From Gammaproteobacteria bacterium (lineage in GTDB: Bacteria > Pseudomonadota > Gammaproteobacteria > SZUA-140), in assembly GCA_021648525.1 (NCBI GenBank), contig JAKISP010000036.1:1-43336 (forward strand): a stretch of DNA of 43,336 nt, given 5' to 3'. The notes under the pieces are model-generated. The model ran no database searches, was not told the DNA's origin, and was given only the letters and a program-made list of their open reading frames with translations. Each line of letters begins with the position of its first letter. Within the stretch, counting starts at the first letter, position 1. A program made the translations under genes and the position numbers. Shown here in pieces: positions 26,180-35,712 of the stretch.

Positions 26180-27754
26180 TTAACCCGGCATCGCCAACAT
26201 CCGTTCATCCGGTATCATCACCGCCTGCACCCCCAGTGGTAGATAGTCCTGTAATTTATCCACCACCGCCTCAGCCAGCAGGCTGAGGTAAAAATCATGA
26301 TAGGCTCCCATCTCACCGCCATCTTCTGCACCGTGGCGTACCGCCTGGGGTGTGGCAGGGTGCAGCACACCACAGCCACGCTCAGCAAACAGCAGCGAAA
26401 ACATCTCAACACGACTACGCGTCACATGGCTCAAGCGCATACCGCCTTGCGCCTGACTTTTAATCACACGTGAATAACGCACGCAACCACTGTCCGGCGG
26501 CGCAGAAGGGAGATGATGCTTACGTATTCTCCCCAGGAAAATGCAGTCACTGGCACGGACCACCTCACTTAGCGTGGTATCCAGCACGGTGCAATATTCA
26601 AGCTGCGTGACACCTCTTGCCGCCTGAATATTTTTAATCAAACAGCTATGCGCAGTAATCACCGGCTGCTCATAATCAATGCTATGCACTTCCACTTTAC
26701 GTGCGGCACAATCGATCAGCTCCACTCGACCGGAATCCGCCTCCAGCGTATGCAGTAAATTCACCCCTTCAAAACGCCAGGTGTGGAAGTCAGCATCGCC
26801 CACCCCATCCGCCACCTGCCCCAGTTTAATCACACGACTAATATTCACGGGTACAAAATTATCCGTACCACAGGTTTTATTGCGATAGATGGTGAGATTA
26901 CCCTCTTCAATCACATCGATCAGTTCAAGAAAAGCGATACCAGGATCCGCTGCCCAGCTAACCCGCCGCGCATCAGGGTGAAACCATCCCGCAGAAGGCA
27001 CTGCATATAACAGCACCGTATCCGGATGGTAATGCCCCACGCGCCAGTCAGCGCAGCGCAGATCCACCGTGCGCAGTGAACGATCCTCATAGTGAGCCGG
27101 ATAACAGGGCGCACCATGAAAACTGCTTTGCCGCCAGTCATGCGTATCACCATCGACGCGACTCTGCTGCGCACCAGGGTGATAACTATCCGCCTCAACG
27201 GCCCCCGATGGGCAACGAAAATCAACCGTGACCGCAGGCAACCCCGGATGACGTGCCGCGATAGAGGGCGGTGTCTGTGGCGCATTCTCACGATAGCCAT
27301 AGGATTTTGTTGGGGTCAGCGGTAAATTCAGACGGGGGGTTATCGCCACCCGCGTCCACCCTTCCTGTATCACCACCTCAAACTGACCCACTGATTCGGC
27401 AATTTCTTCAGTGACCCGCAAGGTTCCTTTTCCCTGCCGCCAACGCACTGCCTTTGCCACTTCATCACGACGCCCTGCCGCCAACGGTGATACCAGACGG
27501 ACATCAAGCAGCTCTGCAAAATAAGGAATCAGCCACTCCTGACAGGCCGGTGAGCCATCAATCGGATTATCAGGAAATGCATCAGCAAGACGCTGTTCCA
27601 ATGTGGCGTGCAGCTGATCGAGCAGATGACCGCTACCCTTAAAATATTTTTCCAGATCGCCTGTATCTTTATAGCGATAGAGTGATGGGACAATTTGATA
27701 CAGCGTATCGGCAGCGCGGTGAGGTGCCGTTTTATCTTTTGATTGAGAAGACAT
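26180..27754 (-). CDS. Phage tail protein I-like baseplate protein
   Basis: A 524-residue protein whose first ~150 residues match the tail protein I (P2 gpI) pattern of contractile tails: LYQIVPSLYRYKD, an alpha-helical stretch, CQEWLIPYFAELLDVRLV, then RRDEVAKAVRWRQGKGT. The remainder is rich in short strands with His/Cys (VELIDCAARKVEVHSI, LEYCTVLDTTLSEV), resembling a right-handed beta-helix. In eCIS this gene normally follows the two baseplate wedge genes and contributes to the wedge or fibre attachment. GGGGG lies 7 bases before the ATG; it begins 11 bases after the J-like gene ends. Confidence 0.75.
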   Translation of the reverse strand: MSSQSKDKTAPHRAADTLYQIVPSLYRYKDTGDLEKYFKGSGHLLDQLHATLEQRLADAFPDNPIDGSPACQEWLIPYFAELLDVRLVSPLAAGRRDEVAKAVRWRQGKGTLRVTEEIAESVGQFEVVIQEGWTRVAITPRLNLPLTPTKSYGYRENAPQTPPSIAARHPGLPAVTVDFRCPSGAVEADSYHPGAQQSRVDGDTHDWRQSSFHGAPCYPAHYEDRSLRTVDLRCADWRVGHYHPDTVLLYAVPSAGWFHPDARRVSWAADPGIAFLELIDVIEEGNLTIYRNKTCGTDNFVPVNISRVIKLGQVADGVGDADFHTWRFEGVNLLHTLEADSGRVELIDCAARKVEVHSIDYEQPVITAHSCLIKNIQAARGVTQLEYCTVLDTTLSEVVRASDCIFLGRIRKHHLPSAPPDSGCVRYSRVIKSQAQGGMRLSHVTRSRVEMFSLLFAERGCGVLHPATPQAVRHGAEDGGEMGAYHDFYLSLLAEAVVDKLQDYLPLGVQAVMIPDERMLAMPG

Positions 27755-27765
27755 TCCAGTACCCC

Positions 27766-30624
27766 CTACAGGCTATAACGTTGATCGATAATTTCAACAA
27801 CAGAAGCATCTTCATCCAGGTAAATAATCTGCCGTTCATCTAGCGATACCCGCTTAATCACACCGCCACTACCGCTTACCACACGACGCGGTATTACCGC
27901 CACACCATCGGCATCACGAAAACCATCCGCATTGATAAGGCATTCACAATTTTCAACCCCCTCCACCCCTTCCACCACATCAATGAGCTGGCTGTAATAA
28001 AGTGATGCCCCCAGTTTCACCTGCGCCAGAGAGAAGCCACTCAACAGTGCAAGCCGCACATCTTCAGCAACAAAAGCCGCATCGTATTCATCCGTATTGA
28101 CACGAATAGTGACCTTCAAATCGAATATTACCGGCTGATAGGCGCTCACAGAAACACTCACGCCCGGTAGGGCATGTTGCTGCAGACTTTCAGCGAGGCT
28201 CTCTTTCAATGACGCTAACTCACCACCGCCAGCGGGCACCACCACCACTTCAATGTTATCTGAACGTCCCAGCCCACTCGGCATCAGGCGAATAGCGCGT
28301 GCCTGCCAGACACTACTACTGGCCGCTGCAAGATGAGTAAAATCAGATAACGATACCGCGCGCGACAGGGTTAACAGTGATGAAGGTGCATTTTCACGCA
28401 GAGATGAAACCGCCTCCATCTCATTCCCTCCACGACATGAAAGCGGCTGTTTAATCCCCTCAATCAATGCATGAGGTTTAACCATTTTTTTTAATTGGTA
28501 AGGGGTCAGGTTTGCGTTGACTCCGACCCCCGTCCTGTATTGAATCTGGACATTGTTATTACCCGAGCTGAGACGCCGTCCGCGCCGTCCATCACCAAAG
28601 ATAATCCTTAACGTGCCGTCCTCATTCATACGCACAACATAGTGGGGATCTTCAGGTTCAGAATCATTCAGGGTTTCCACCTGCATCCAGCGACGCTGAT
28701 CAACACTCACCACCACTGCCGCACGCACACCCGCAGAAAAAAGGCTATCGCTAACAAAGCTCACCGCTTCTACCTCAAAGTCAAAGGACTGGCCCGACAA
28801 AGAGGCATCACCTGAACCAATAATTTTTTTATTCTGAGTCTCACCATGACCCGACTGAACCACATTGCCATAGATCACTGCATCATGGCGGGTATAGACG
28901 GTTGTCGTACCTGATTCGCTTAGTTCACTGCCAGGGATTGCAGGAGAAACTTTAATAGAACCGGCGGCGTTATCCACCGCTTTAATGGTAACTTCCATCG
29001 CACCGTCTTTACCCGCTATCACTAATACACGCCCGATGACTAATGACTCAGGAATCGTTTCCAGCGAGATCCAGCTAAAGCTATCTGAACGCCGAGTAAT
29101 ATCGACATCAAAAATCGGCGTACCATTGACATGATAAAGATCAGGATAAACCGTCAGTTCAAACGCCCCGTAAAGGGTCTCAATCTCATCCAGCATTGGC
29201 GATAAAACCAGCGAGAAGCTTTTTTCACCTTCATCTAGACTGATTAATTGCCCTGCTTTCTCGCCACTTGAATTTTGCATGATCAGCCAGTCACCATCAG
29301 ATAAATCACCCGCATCACCATCAAGCACCAACGCAACAGGGTCTGAAACTTCTACCGTCGCAATCGAGGGAGCGGTTAGCACATAATAAACAGTCGGATA
29401 ACGACTATCCGAAACAAAATCATAAAGCGGCACAGCGTCTGTTGAATCTTTCTGAGGGCTTCCAGCCGCCACGCTAATACTCGCCAATTCACTATTCCAC
29501 AAAGCGCCAGTTTCACGTACCCCACGCGGCAAAATAACACGTGTATCAGCGCAACCCGCGGTGATCACTTGCCGCGCGTGCGCACCACTGGCGAGGTAAA
29601 GCGATGTTCCTGCAGCGGGTATCGCAGCAGACAGCTTAACCGTGTTGCCATCCACCGCTTCCACACGCGCGGCCTGCCAGGTAGTACCCGCTTCCCATGC
29701 CACAATACTGGTCACACCCAGGCCATGCCCTGCGCTTAACGTCACAACATGACCACCTCTGAGTTGAGGTGCCTGTATATAGCCGGGTTTGAGTAACAAT
29801 TTAACTTGATGGCGAAGGATAGAACTGGGCAGCAGACCCGGTCTGTCGTTTCCCACTAGCGTTAACGCCTGATCGCTAACCGCCGCAACCTTAATGTAAA
29901 TACCGACCGAGCGATCAGCGAGTTCAACTAACAACACGCCAGGGGTGCCAACCGACACATCCGCTAACGGCTGACTCAGTGGAAATGTTGCACGATAGCG
30001 ATCACCATCGGCAACATAATCAAATTCAAGTTGAGATTTATCCCACTCCGCCGCGCGCAGTTCATTCAACGCCGCATCCACCTCAAGGTCTGCCAGTGTT
30101 TCAAATACAGCGGCCGGGCTACCGTCCGTTGGTTTATTTTTGAACGACAATCCAGTAGCCACATCGCCGCGTTCATCTTCTTTGACTAACAAGGCAACCA
30201 TGGTTTCCGCAGATGCAGGTGGCGCAGGGTGGTAGTCAAGCATTTCGACCAGCTTACGCACGTTATCCCACTGCGTCGCGGTCCCGATATACCCTTCATT
30301 CGCATAGGCATCTAAATGCTCGGTTAAAACATGCGTGGCGCGTGCATAGGTTCGCAATATTTCCCAGGCATAATCACGACGCTCATCGCGGTACTGCTTT
30401 AACCAGCGGGCCTGACGTTCACTGGAACGTTCACCCAGTGGAACAGGAATTGCCGTCTCCAGTGCCAGCCACTGATTATCACCATCATCGTTTATAAATG
30501 CCTCGCTCATCGCCAGACGTAAACTTTCAAGGTGAGTGATCGCATTACCATCCACATAACGAAAACGATTCAAGCCAGAACGGTTCCAGCGTGTCAGGTT
30601 TGTCTTTTTATTTAGCGGCTTCAT
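27766..30624 (-). CDS. Baseplate J/gp47-like wedge protein (Afp11/12-like, long)
   Basis: A 952-residue protein with the hallmark of the putative baseplate assembly family at about residues 668-702: LRIIFGDGRRGRRLSSGNN followed by VQIQYRTGVGVNANL. The N-terminal ~200 residues are helical; the middle (about 210-640) has beta-rich inserted domains. The C-terminal part (VVVVPAGGGELASLKESLAE, then LKVTIRVNTDEYDA) is J-like. Such proteins form the baseplate wedges that hold the contractile sheath before firing. Its ATG overlaps the preceding stop codon by four bases (ATGA), so translation is coupled. Exact equivalence to Afp11 or Afp12 is uncertain. Confidence 0.82.
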   Translation of the reverse strand: MKPLNKKTNLTRWNRSGLNRFRYVDGNAITHLESLRLAMSEAFINDDGDNQWLALETAIPVPLGERSSERQARWLKQYRDERRDYAWEILRTYARATHVLTEHLDAYANEGYIGTATQWDNVRKLVEMLDYHPAPPASAETMVALLVKEDERGDVATGLSFKNKPTDGSPAAVFETLADLEVDAALNELRAAEWDKSQLEFDYVADGDRYRATFPLSQPLADVSVGTPGVLLVELADRSVGIYIKVAAVSDQALTLVGNDRPGLLPSSILRHQVKLLLKPGYIQAPQLRGGHVVTLSAGHGLGVTSIVAWEAGTTWQAARVEAVDGNTVKLSAAIPAAGTSLYLASGAHARQVITAGCADTRVILPRGVRETGALWNSELASISVAAGSPQKDSTDAVPLYDFVSDSRYPTVYYVLTAPSIATVEVSDPVALVLDGDAGDLSDGDWLIMQNSSGEKAGQLISLDEGEKSFSLVLSPMLDEIETLYGAFELTVYPDLYHVNGTPIFDVDITRRSDSFSWISLETIPESLVIGRVLVIAGKDGAMEVTIKAVDNAAGSIKVSPAIPGSELSESGTTTVYTRHDAVIYGNVVQSGHGETQNKKIIGSGDASLSGQSFDFEVEAVSFVSDSLFSAGVRAAVVVSVDQRRWMQVETLNDSEPEDPHYVVRMNEDGTLRIIFGDGRRGRRLSSGNNNVQIQYRTGVGVNANLTPYQLKKMVKPHALIEGIKQPLSCRGGNEMEAVSSLRENAPSSLLTLSRAVSLSDFTHLAAASSSVWQARAIRLMPSGLGRSDNIEVVVVPAGGGELASLKESLAESLQQHALPGVSVSVSAYQPVIFDLKVTIRVNTDEYDAAFVAEDVRLALLSGFSLAQVKLGASLYYSQLIDVVEGVEGVENCECLINADGFRDADGVAVIPRRVVSGSGGVIKRVSLDERQIIYLDEDASVVEIIDQRYSL

Positions 30625-32057
30625 GCGCGACGCCCTCCATGCAGCACAACACGCAACATCCCACGTGCCGGCTTAGCCGGGTTACTATCACAGACAGCAA
30701 CTTCAAGCCCATCCAGCTGGATTTGACCCGCATCAGCCTTATTGGCATAACGCTTACCCACCCGTTTAAAGCGATTAAGGCAGACCACTTTCACCCCATC
30801 GAGCGCCATCACGATCTCAATGATATCGCTGCCGTGAAGGTCTTCACCGAAACGTAAATTACCCGCTTCAAAAAAACCACCCAGTCCATTACCCAGTACC
30901 GCCATCACCGCGCGCTTCACTTCGGACTGAAAATAGTTATCCGCGATACGAATGGAGAGTGACAGATTGATCCCAACAGGGTTTGCATCAACCAGAAAAA
31001 CTTCCTGTGCCGCCATCCGATAAGCATCCAGATAAGGACGCAGCACCATACGTGGCGTGACTGCCTCAGCCCAGTTGGGCACGGCAACATCTCGCTGTTG
31101 ATTAAATTCATCCACCTCGTTTTGCAGCTGCTGCAATAGAGCCGCACCGCCCACCGCGCCCTCATTTAACGGCGTATCAAGTTTGATACTGTTTATCATG
31201 ATCAATGCGCTATAGAGCGTGGCCCATGAGCCACTCCAGCGCTCAAAGGCGTGGCCCTGCAATACTAGCGGATGCGTTTCCAGTCGCTGCGCATAGTCAT
31301 TCACAGTGACCATCCGCTTCTGCGTATGAATCGCACGTGGGCCAGCACCACGCGCCTCATTCATCGCATGAGGGTAAGCGCCCCAATAGCGAATAAGCGC
31401 GAGCTGGCGTGCACGCGTTACAAACTCGGGCGCGTTATCAATAAATAGTTGAACCGCATTCAGTACCGCAACATCATCAAGCCGACTATCATCGACAAAA
31501 GCCTGTAGGTTTGACTGCTGAGTGGCATTCAGCGCTTCATATGACTGCGGGTAATCAGCCATAAACTGCTGCAGTGCAGAGTGAAAATCAACCAGACGAA
31601 GGTGCTTCTGCTGCTGGGATTCCGCCGCGAAACCAATCGCCTCGGGAATCTTCGCCGCCGTATCCGCCATCGCAACCGCATCGTATCCGACCATGGAAAG
31701 CAGTCTGCGCACCGAGTCGGGACGACGCGCCGTCTCCAGAAATGCTTCCGCCTGCGTACGATCAAGCATGTCTGAGAGTTGATCAAGCACCACCGCGAGC
31801 GCTTCTACCAGTACCACCTCCATATCTGCCGGTGTCCAGCGCAGACGTTCCGGAAAACGGGCAGCAAGCTCCTCCAGCATAAACAGACGAAAACCATCGT
31901 AGTCACGTAGCAACCAGTCGAAATCATCGCCCACCCGCGGCAGCGGCTCAGGCAAGCTCACTTCACGTTGCGCGCAATCACCACAGCCATCACTGAAGAT
32001 CAACGTTGCATCAGGCAGCGTTGATTGCGATACATTAGCGTCAGCGTTCACGGCCAT
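30621..32057 (-). CDS. Baseplate J-like wedge protein (short)
   Basis: About 478 residues. The N-terminal half carries a pattern common to baseplate assembly proteins: FDWLLRDYDGFRLFMLEELA, then WTPADMEVVLVEALAVVLDQL, DRTQAEAFLETARRPDS and LLSMVGY. The C-terminal third (NLSLSIRIADNYFQSEVKRAV, then LHGSDIIEIVMALDGV) is the J-type tail domain. The frame is open to 32129, which would overlap gp25 by 68 bases; GGAGGGG just before the ATG at 32057 makes that the start. It partners with the longer J-like protein directly downstream to form the wedge. Confidence 0.82.
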   Translation of the reverse strand: MAVNADANVSQSTLPDATLIFSDGCGDCAQREVSLPEPLPRVGDDFDWLLRDYDGFRLFMLEELAARFPERLRWTPADMEVVLVEALAVVLDQLSDMLDRTQAEAFLETARRPDSVRRLLSMVGYDAVAMADTAAKIPEAIGFAAESQQQKHLRLVDFHSALQQFMADYPQSYEALNATQQSNLQAFVDDSRLDDVAVLNAVQLFIDNAPEFVTRARQLALIRYWGAYPHAMNEARGAGPRAIHTQKRMVTVNDYAQRLETHPLVLQGHAFERWSGSWATLYSALIMINSIKLDTPLNEGAVGGAALLQQLQNEVDEFNQQRDVAVPNWAEAVTPRMVLRPYLDAYRMAAQEVFLVDANPVGINLSLSIRIADNYFQSEVKRAVMAVLGNGLGGFFEAGNLRFGEDLHGSDIIEIVMALDGVKVVCLNRFKRVGKRYANKADAGQIQLDGLEVAVCDSNPAKPARGMLRVVLHGGRRA

Positions 32058-32061
32058 CGTT

Positions 32062-32445
32062 TTACCCCTCCACCGCAAATTCAAGTCGTTCAGAGTAGTT
32101 GATTGTCGCCAGGGTGTAAGTGATTTCAATAATCAACTGCGCACCCTCACCCGTTACCGAGACCCCTAGCGAACTCGCTGACACTTCGCCAGCAAGCGCG
32201 TCACTTAAAGAAGCCAGCAGACGTTTTTTAGTCACCTCCCACAGCACACTACTATTCGGTTCAAAGACCAGTGCGCGAATACCCGCGCCAAACTCAGGAC
32301 GAAACCAGCGCTCACCCGGATTAGTAAACAGCACCTGTTCAATCTGTTCTCGTATATGTTGACGACGTGCACTCGTCTGCGCACCCGCCTCATCAATCGT
32401 CAGTGGGAATTTCATGAAATCAGCATTATGTAATTGCGTCGCCAT
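32062..32445 (-). CDS. gp25/GpW-like baseplate wedge protein (Afp9-like)
   Basis: A 127-residue protein of the T4 gp25 family. It shows HIREQIEQVLFTNPGERWF followed by RPEFGAGIRALVFEP, which contains the family's characteristic core. gp25-like proteins hold the first sheath ring to the baseplate and help trigger contraction. The ribosome-binding site GGGAGAGG lies just before the ATG. It sits between the spike gene and the two J-like genes, the usual contractile-tail order. Confidence 0.92.
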   Translation of the reverse strand: MATQLHNADFMKFPLTIDEAGAQTSARRQHIREQIEQVLFTNPGERWFRPEFGAGIRALVFEPNSSVLWEVTKKRLLASLSDALAGEVSASSLGVSVTGEGAQLIIEITYTLATINYSERLEFAVEG

Positions 32446-32457
32446 TCACCTCTCCCT

Positions 32458-33276
32458 TTACTGCGCCTTACTCTTAATGGTCATTGCGGCCGGTGTTAAC
32501 GGTGGCAATGGCGGGGCCGAAGGTGACCCCGGTGCCGTGCAGAGGTGGGTATGGCTGTTATACATCGCCATAAAGGTTTGAGCTTTGATTAATGGCTCCC
32601 CCCCCTGCCCACCCAGGTGTACCTGCTCACCTTTAATCTCAATCTGTATCGCCTTAACAACAATGCCACTCGGTGCCATTTCAATCTTGTTGCCACTACT
32701 GTCTTCCACAAGGGTGCCACTCGAATCCATCGTGACCTTGTTGCCGTTACTGTCTTCAATGATGATTTTATTGGATTCTGCATCCATGGTGATCTTTGCC
32801 CCTGCCGCATCTTCCAGCTCCACCGTGCCCTTTGGGTCGATCCTCATTTCAGTGCCCGCCGGGTGTGCCAGGCGAAATTTTTCCTCACCCGCGAGGTCAT
32901 CAAACTGCAATACATGACCCGAGGGTGTACGCAACATTCGGGTGGTCGGTTCATCCAGCATCGCCTCTTCGGGTGTATCACTGCTCTGCTGCCAGAACAC
33001 ACCTACCCAGACAGGGTGGTCCAGGTTCCCCTCCTCAAATTCGACCCATACCTGTGCATCAATTTCTGGCACCATAAACAGCCCCTGGTTCGCCAGCCCG
33101 CCAAACGGCAGACAGGGCAATGCCCAGCCGGTATCCTGCTCACCCAGTACCGTGGGTACTTTCACCTTCAGCCGACCACGCTTTTCCGGGTCTCGGTTAT
33201 CGGTCACAAAGCCTCTATATTTACCGTAATAACGCTGTTGCGCCTGCTGGGCTAGCTGTTGAACAAGCTGTTCCAT
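32458..33276 (-). CDS. gpV/VgrG-like spike protein (C-terminal part of Afp8)
   Basis: A 272-residue phage baseplate assembly protein V. Residues ~18-105 form the OB-fold gp5 domain (YYGKYRGFVTDNRDPEKRGR, then VKVPTVLG and VWVEFEEGNLDHPVWVG). Residues ~150-230 are short strands with repeated EDSSGNKI/EDSNGNKV units, as in a triple-stranded beta-helix spike needle. The tail is Pro-rich. In Afp and PVC this spike is fused to the gpD-like hub as one VgrG-type protein; here the two are separate genes 13 bases apart. No PAAR tip gene follows. Confidence 0.88.
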   Translation of the reverse strand: MEQLVQQLAQQAQQRYYGKYRGFVTDNRDPEKRGRLKVKVPTVLGEQDTGWALPCLPFGGLANQGLFMVPEIDAQVWVEFEEGNLDHPVWVGVFWQQSSDTPEEAMLDEPTTRMLRTPSGHVLQFDDLAGEEKFRLAHPAGTEMRIDPKGTVELEDAAGAKITMDAESNKIIIEDSNGNKVTMDSSGTLVEDSSGNKIEMAPSGIVVKAIQIEIKGEQVHLGGQGGEPLIKAQTFMAMYNSHTHLCTAPGSPSAPPLPPLTPAAMTIKSKAQ

Positions 33277-33289
33277 TTACACTTCTCTC

Positions 33290-34423
33290 CTAACGTACAT
33301 TGGCAAGTCGATGCGCCGAACTTTCCAGGTTGTCACCATATGCGTTACGCAATAGTTTGAACGACGCTTTGTAACCATCCACATCAAAACGGTGGCTCAC
33401 TGCGTCCACGTAATAGATACCGCTAAAACGCTCGCCCAGGCCATCAACACCCACTGGCTCACCCACACGCAAGACATGCCCATACAGTGAGCCATCGAGT
33501 TCACCATCGACCTTAATCTTCATCGAGGCCTCATTCGCAGCCTGCTGTGCAATCGCCGCCATCTGCGCATCATCATTAACCCCCTGGCGCTGAGGTCGCC
33601 ACACAAAATTGTCCAGCCCAGCGCCTTGACTACCCACCCGTTCATTACCTAGTGAGGCCAGATTTGGCTGCACTTCCTCGGCCGGATTGTCGGTACCGGT
33701 TTCCGCCGCCACCTGATAAGCAACACTGTCCGGCTGATGGCCATCATCCTTAATATTAAAACTAATACAGTTGGTACTCGTACCGGCATAGACCATAATG
33801 GTCGGTTGCGCCGCTAAATCCAGGCGCATATCGCCGACATACAATTTCCCTTCTCGAAAGATAATTTCATAGCCATTTGCATCCGCACGCCTTTTTAAAA
33901 AACGCACGTCGGTCATGTTTTGATTCAGATCCTGTACCGTCTGCCCTACTCCCGGGCTATCGAGTAACAGAAGATTGTGAGCGCGCGCGATCTCTTCAGT
34001 GATCTTTCCATCGGTAATCGGCGCATCCTCGCCCCAGCGCTTGTCCACATGCTTTCGATCCAGTTTGAGCGAATCGTCCTGACAGGTCACCGTCACCTTC
34101 GCGGCACCTTTTTCAGCCGGGTACTCTACCTTAACTTCACGCACATAACCGCGTATCATCTCTTCTGTTTCGCTGCCAAAAACAGCCTGGATTTTCACCG
34201 CCACCCAGGGTTTAAAGCGCTCATCATCCTGCACGCTCCAACTGCCATCTTCCAGCCGACGCGTCTCAAACACCAATGTTGCCGTGGCCCATTGCCTGCG
34301 ATCTGTTTCAACCACCACTTCAACTAATGCCGGATACAGATCACTGATCTCACCATGATCAAACGCCACCAGACACTCCGCTGGCTGGCGATTAGTTTCA
34401 CTAAAAAGATTCAGTAAGCTCAC
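33290..34423 (-). CDS. Phage late control gpD-like hub protein (N-terminal part of Afp8)
   Basis: A 377-residue hub protein of the gpD/gp27 type, matching the N-terminal region of VgrG. Recognisable parts are EEMIRGYVREVKVEYPAEKG, IARAHNLLLLDSPGVG, FLKRRADANGYEIIFREGKL and the C-terminal GVDGLGERFSGIYYVDAVSH. It would trimerise to join the inner tube to the spike. The start is GTG, overlapping the LysM gene's stop as GTGA, so the two are translationally coupled. Together with the next gene it replaces a single VgrG-like spike protein. Confidence 0.85.
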   Translation of the reverse strand: MSLLNLFSETNRQPAECLVAFDHGEISDLYPALVEVVVETDRRQWATATLVFETRRLEDGSWSVQDDERFKPWVAVKIQAVFGSETEEMIRGYVREVKVEYPAEKGAAKVTVTCQDDSLKLDRKHVDKRWGEDAPITDGKITEEIARAHNLLLLDSPGVGQTVQDLNQNMTDVRFLKRRADANGYEIIFREGKLYVGDMRLDLAAQPTIMVYAGTSTNCISFNIKDDGHQPDSVAYQVAAETGTDNPAEEVQPNLASLGNERVGSQGAGLDNFVWRPQRQGVNDDAQMAAIAQQAANEASMKIKVDGELDGSLYGHVLRVGEPVGVDGLGERFSGIYYVDAVSHRFDVDGYKASFKLLRNAYGDNLESSAHRLANVR

Positions 34424-34722
34424 GACACTAACGACTCCTTAGCCTTTGGAATCAAAATTACACGCCCCGCCATCGCATCACCTAACATTTCAGGGCCAAA
34501 ATAGAACTGCGGATTTGCATCGACAATTCGCCACCATAAACGATCATCATTGTAGTAATGACGCGCCAGTTGATCGAGGCGATCACTCGCCACCACTTCA
34601 TGCTCAATCACACCAGCCGCATCCCCAATCTGACGCGAACGTAACCCGGAAAACAGTACCTCGCCATCCATTCCAGGCGAGAACTGCGGCGTATCTTTAT
34701 AACGTGATTTTTTTAAAAGCAT
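34420..34722 (-). CDS. LysM-domain hub protein (C-terminal part of Afp7)
   Basis: A 100-residue protein whose second half is a LysM-type domain (EHEVVASDRLDQLARHYYND followed by WWRIVDANPQF and a closing AGRVILIPK). In contractile tails this module (tail protein X, gp53, Afp7 C-terminus) clamps the baseplate hub. Here it is separate from the CIS-tube domain encoded just upstream, ten bases apart. AGGGGGCGAGG precedes the ATG. Confidence 0.85.
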   Translation of the reverse strand: MLLKKSRYKDTPQFSPGMDGEVLFSGLRSRQIGDAAGVIEHEVVASDRLDQLARHYYNDDRLWWRIVDANPQFYFGPEMLGDAMAGRVILIPKAKESLVS

Positions 34723-34731
34723 CCTCGCCCC

Positions 34732-35394
34732 CTAAAATGAAACCGATGCGGATGAAGAGACCCCACTCGCTAAATTCATTGCCGCCCCCACCATCTGCCG
34801 CACCTTCTCTACCCGGTAAAAAGGGTTGTTTCCTTCTATCACCTGGAAACTTAATGTGACACTGGCGCGATAAGGTTTTAGTGTCGGCATGTGCGCCGTC
34901 TCTTCAACCTGCACACTGGTCATGAAAACCGGCAGGATGTGACTCCCCCATACCAGCAATAAAACGGAAGGGTGCTCATCTCGCTGAAAGGCCTTATTAC
35001 CACCCAGGCCAAGGCTTGCCAACATCTGCACCCCACCCGGCCCCTGCGATTTAGGCTCCACCATGCTGCGCAATGTATCTAGCTCCGGCTCAATACCAAA
35101 CTCAACGGCTATCGCATGCCCCGGTAGCGTGGTATCGCTCATGCGGTCGGTCGCGTCGATCATGATATCGAGATTAAACTGCTCAGGTTCAATGCTGACC
35201 CCTTGCGCCACGCGCGGTGTTTCGCTCGGTAGTGCAAAATCATATCCACCCCGTGTACCCGGCGCACTGCCGGTATTCACCGTGATCGAGCGCGTACGCG
35301 ATAATGTCTGTGGGTTAAAATCAAACGTTAACATCAGTGGCGGCAACGTCAGGCCGTATTCAAGCAACACCCCGCGGGTTAAATTAATCAGCAT
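34732..35394 (-). CDS. CIS tube/hub adaptor protein (N-terminal part of Afp7)
   Basis: A 220-residue protein of the contractile injection system tube family. Signature segments are LTFDFNPQTLSRTRSITVN, VEFGIEPELDTLRSMV, SVLLLVWGSHILPVFMTSVQ and ASVTLSFQVIE. It adapts the hexameric inner tube to the trimeric hub. It overlaps the end of the preceding small gene by 11 bases and is followed by the LysM gene, so the two together reproduce an Afp7-like protein. Confidence 0.85.
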   Translation of the reverse strand: MLINLTRGVLLEYGLTLPPLMLTFDFNPQTLSRTRSITVNTGSAPGTRGGYDFALPSETPRVAQGVSIEPEQFNLDIMIDATDRMSDTTLPGHAIAVEFGIEPELDTLRSMVEPKSQGPGGVQMLASLGLGGNKAFQRDEHPSVLLLVWGSHILPVFMTSVQVEETAHMPTLKPYRASVTLSFQVIEGNNPFYRVEKVRQMVGAAMNLASGVSSSASVSF

Positions 35395-35680
35395 GATTCA
35401 CCGGCCTGCCAACCGTTGCGGCGCGTGCCACGCCAGCAGTGGGAAGATTAACCTGGCGCTGAATCGCCAGTGCAATACGCCGTGCAATCACCCCGTTTGC
35501 TTCACCGCCACTTATTTTTATTGAAGGCAGATTCAGGCTCGCCAGTTGTGCACTCTGTGACACCGACAGTCCACCGAGATAATGTACCGTTTCACGCGCA
35601 ATCGCATTCGCCCGCCCTTCAAATCCACTCGGGAGATTAAGATTTAGCGTATCAATCAATAATGGTGTGTGATGACTCAT
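35384..35680 (-). CDS. Small eCIS protein of unknown function
   Basis: A 98-residue protein without a recognised domain. It contains LNLPSGFEGRANAIARE, an amphipathic helical middle and IARRIALAIQRQ near the end. Small proteins with this kind of LPSGFEGRA opening are, as I recall, found beside the ATPase and hub genes of other eCIS clusters. The N-terminal strand-like part and predicted helix could act as a chaperone or linker for the hub. AGAGG lies 10 bases before the ATG. It follows the ATPase by 32 bases and overlaps the tube-adaptor gene. Confidence 0.6.
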   Translation of the reverse strand: MSHHTPLLIDTLNLNLPSGFEGRANAIARETVHYLGGLSVSQSAQLASLNLPSIKISGGEANGVIARRIALAIQRQVNLPTAGVARAATVGRPVNHAD

Positions 35681-35712
35681 TCACTGTCGCCTCTGTTCAC
35701 TGCTGCTATCAC

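Noticed and set aside
32058-32129. Longer N-terminus for the short J-like baseplate gene
   Set aside because: It would overlap gp25 by 68 bases, while a strong GGAGGGG site precedes the internal ATG at 32057.
32617-33255. 212-residue open frame on the plus strand opposite the spike gene
   Set aside because: It is antisense to the gpV-like gene, with irregular composition and no recognisable domain; the minus-strand gene has clear family motifs.
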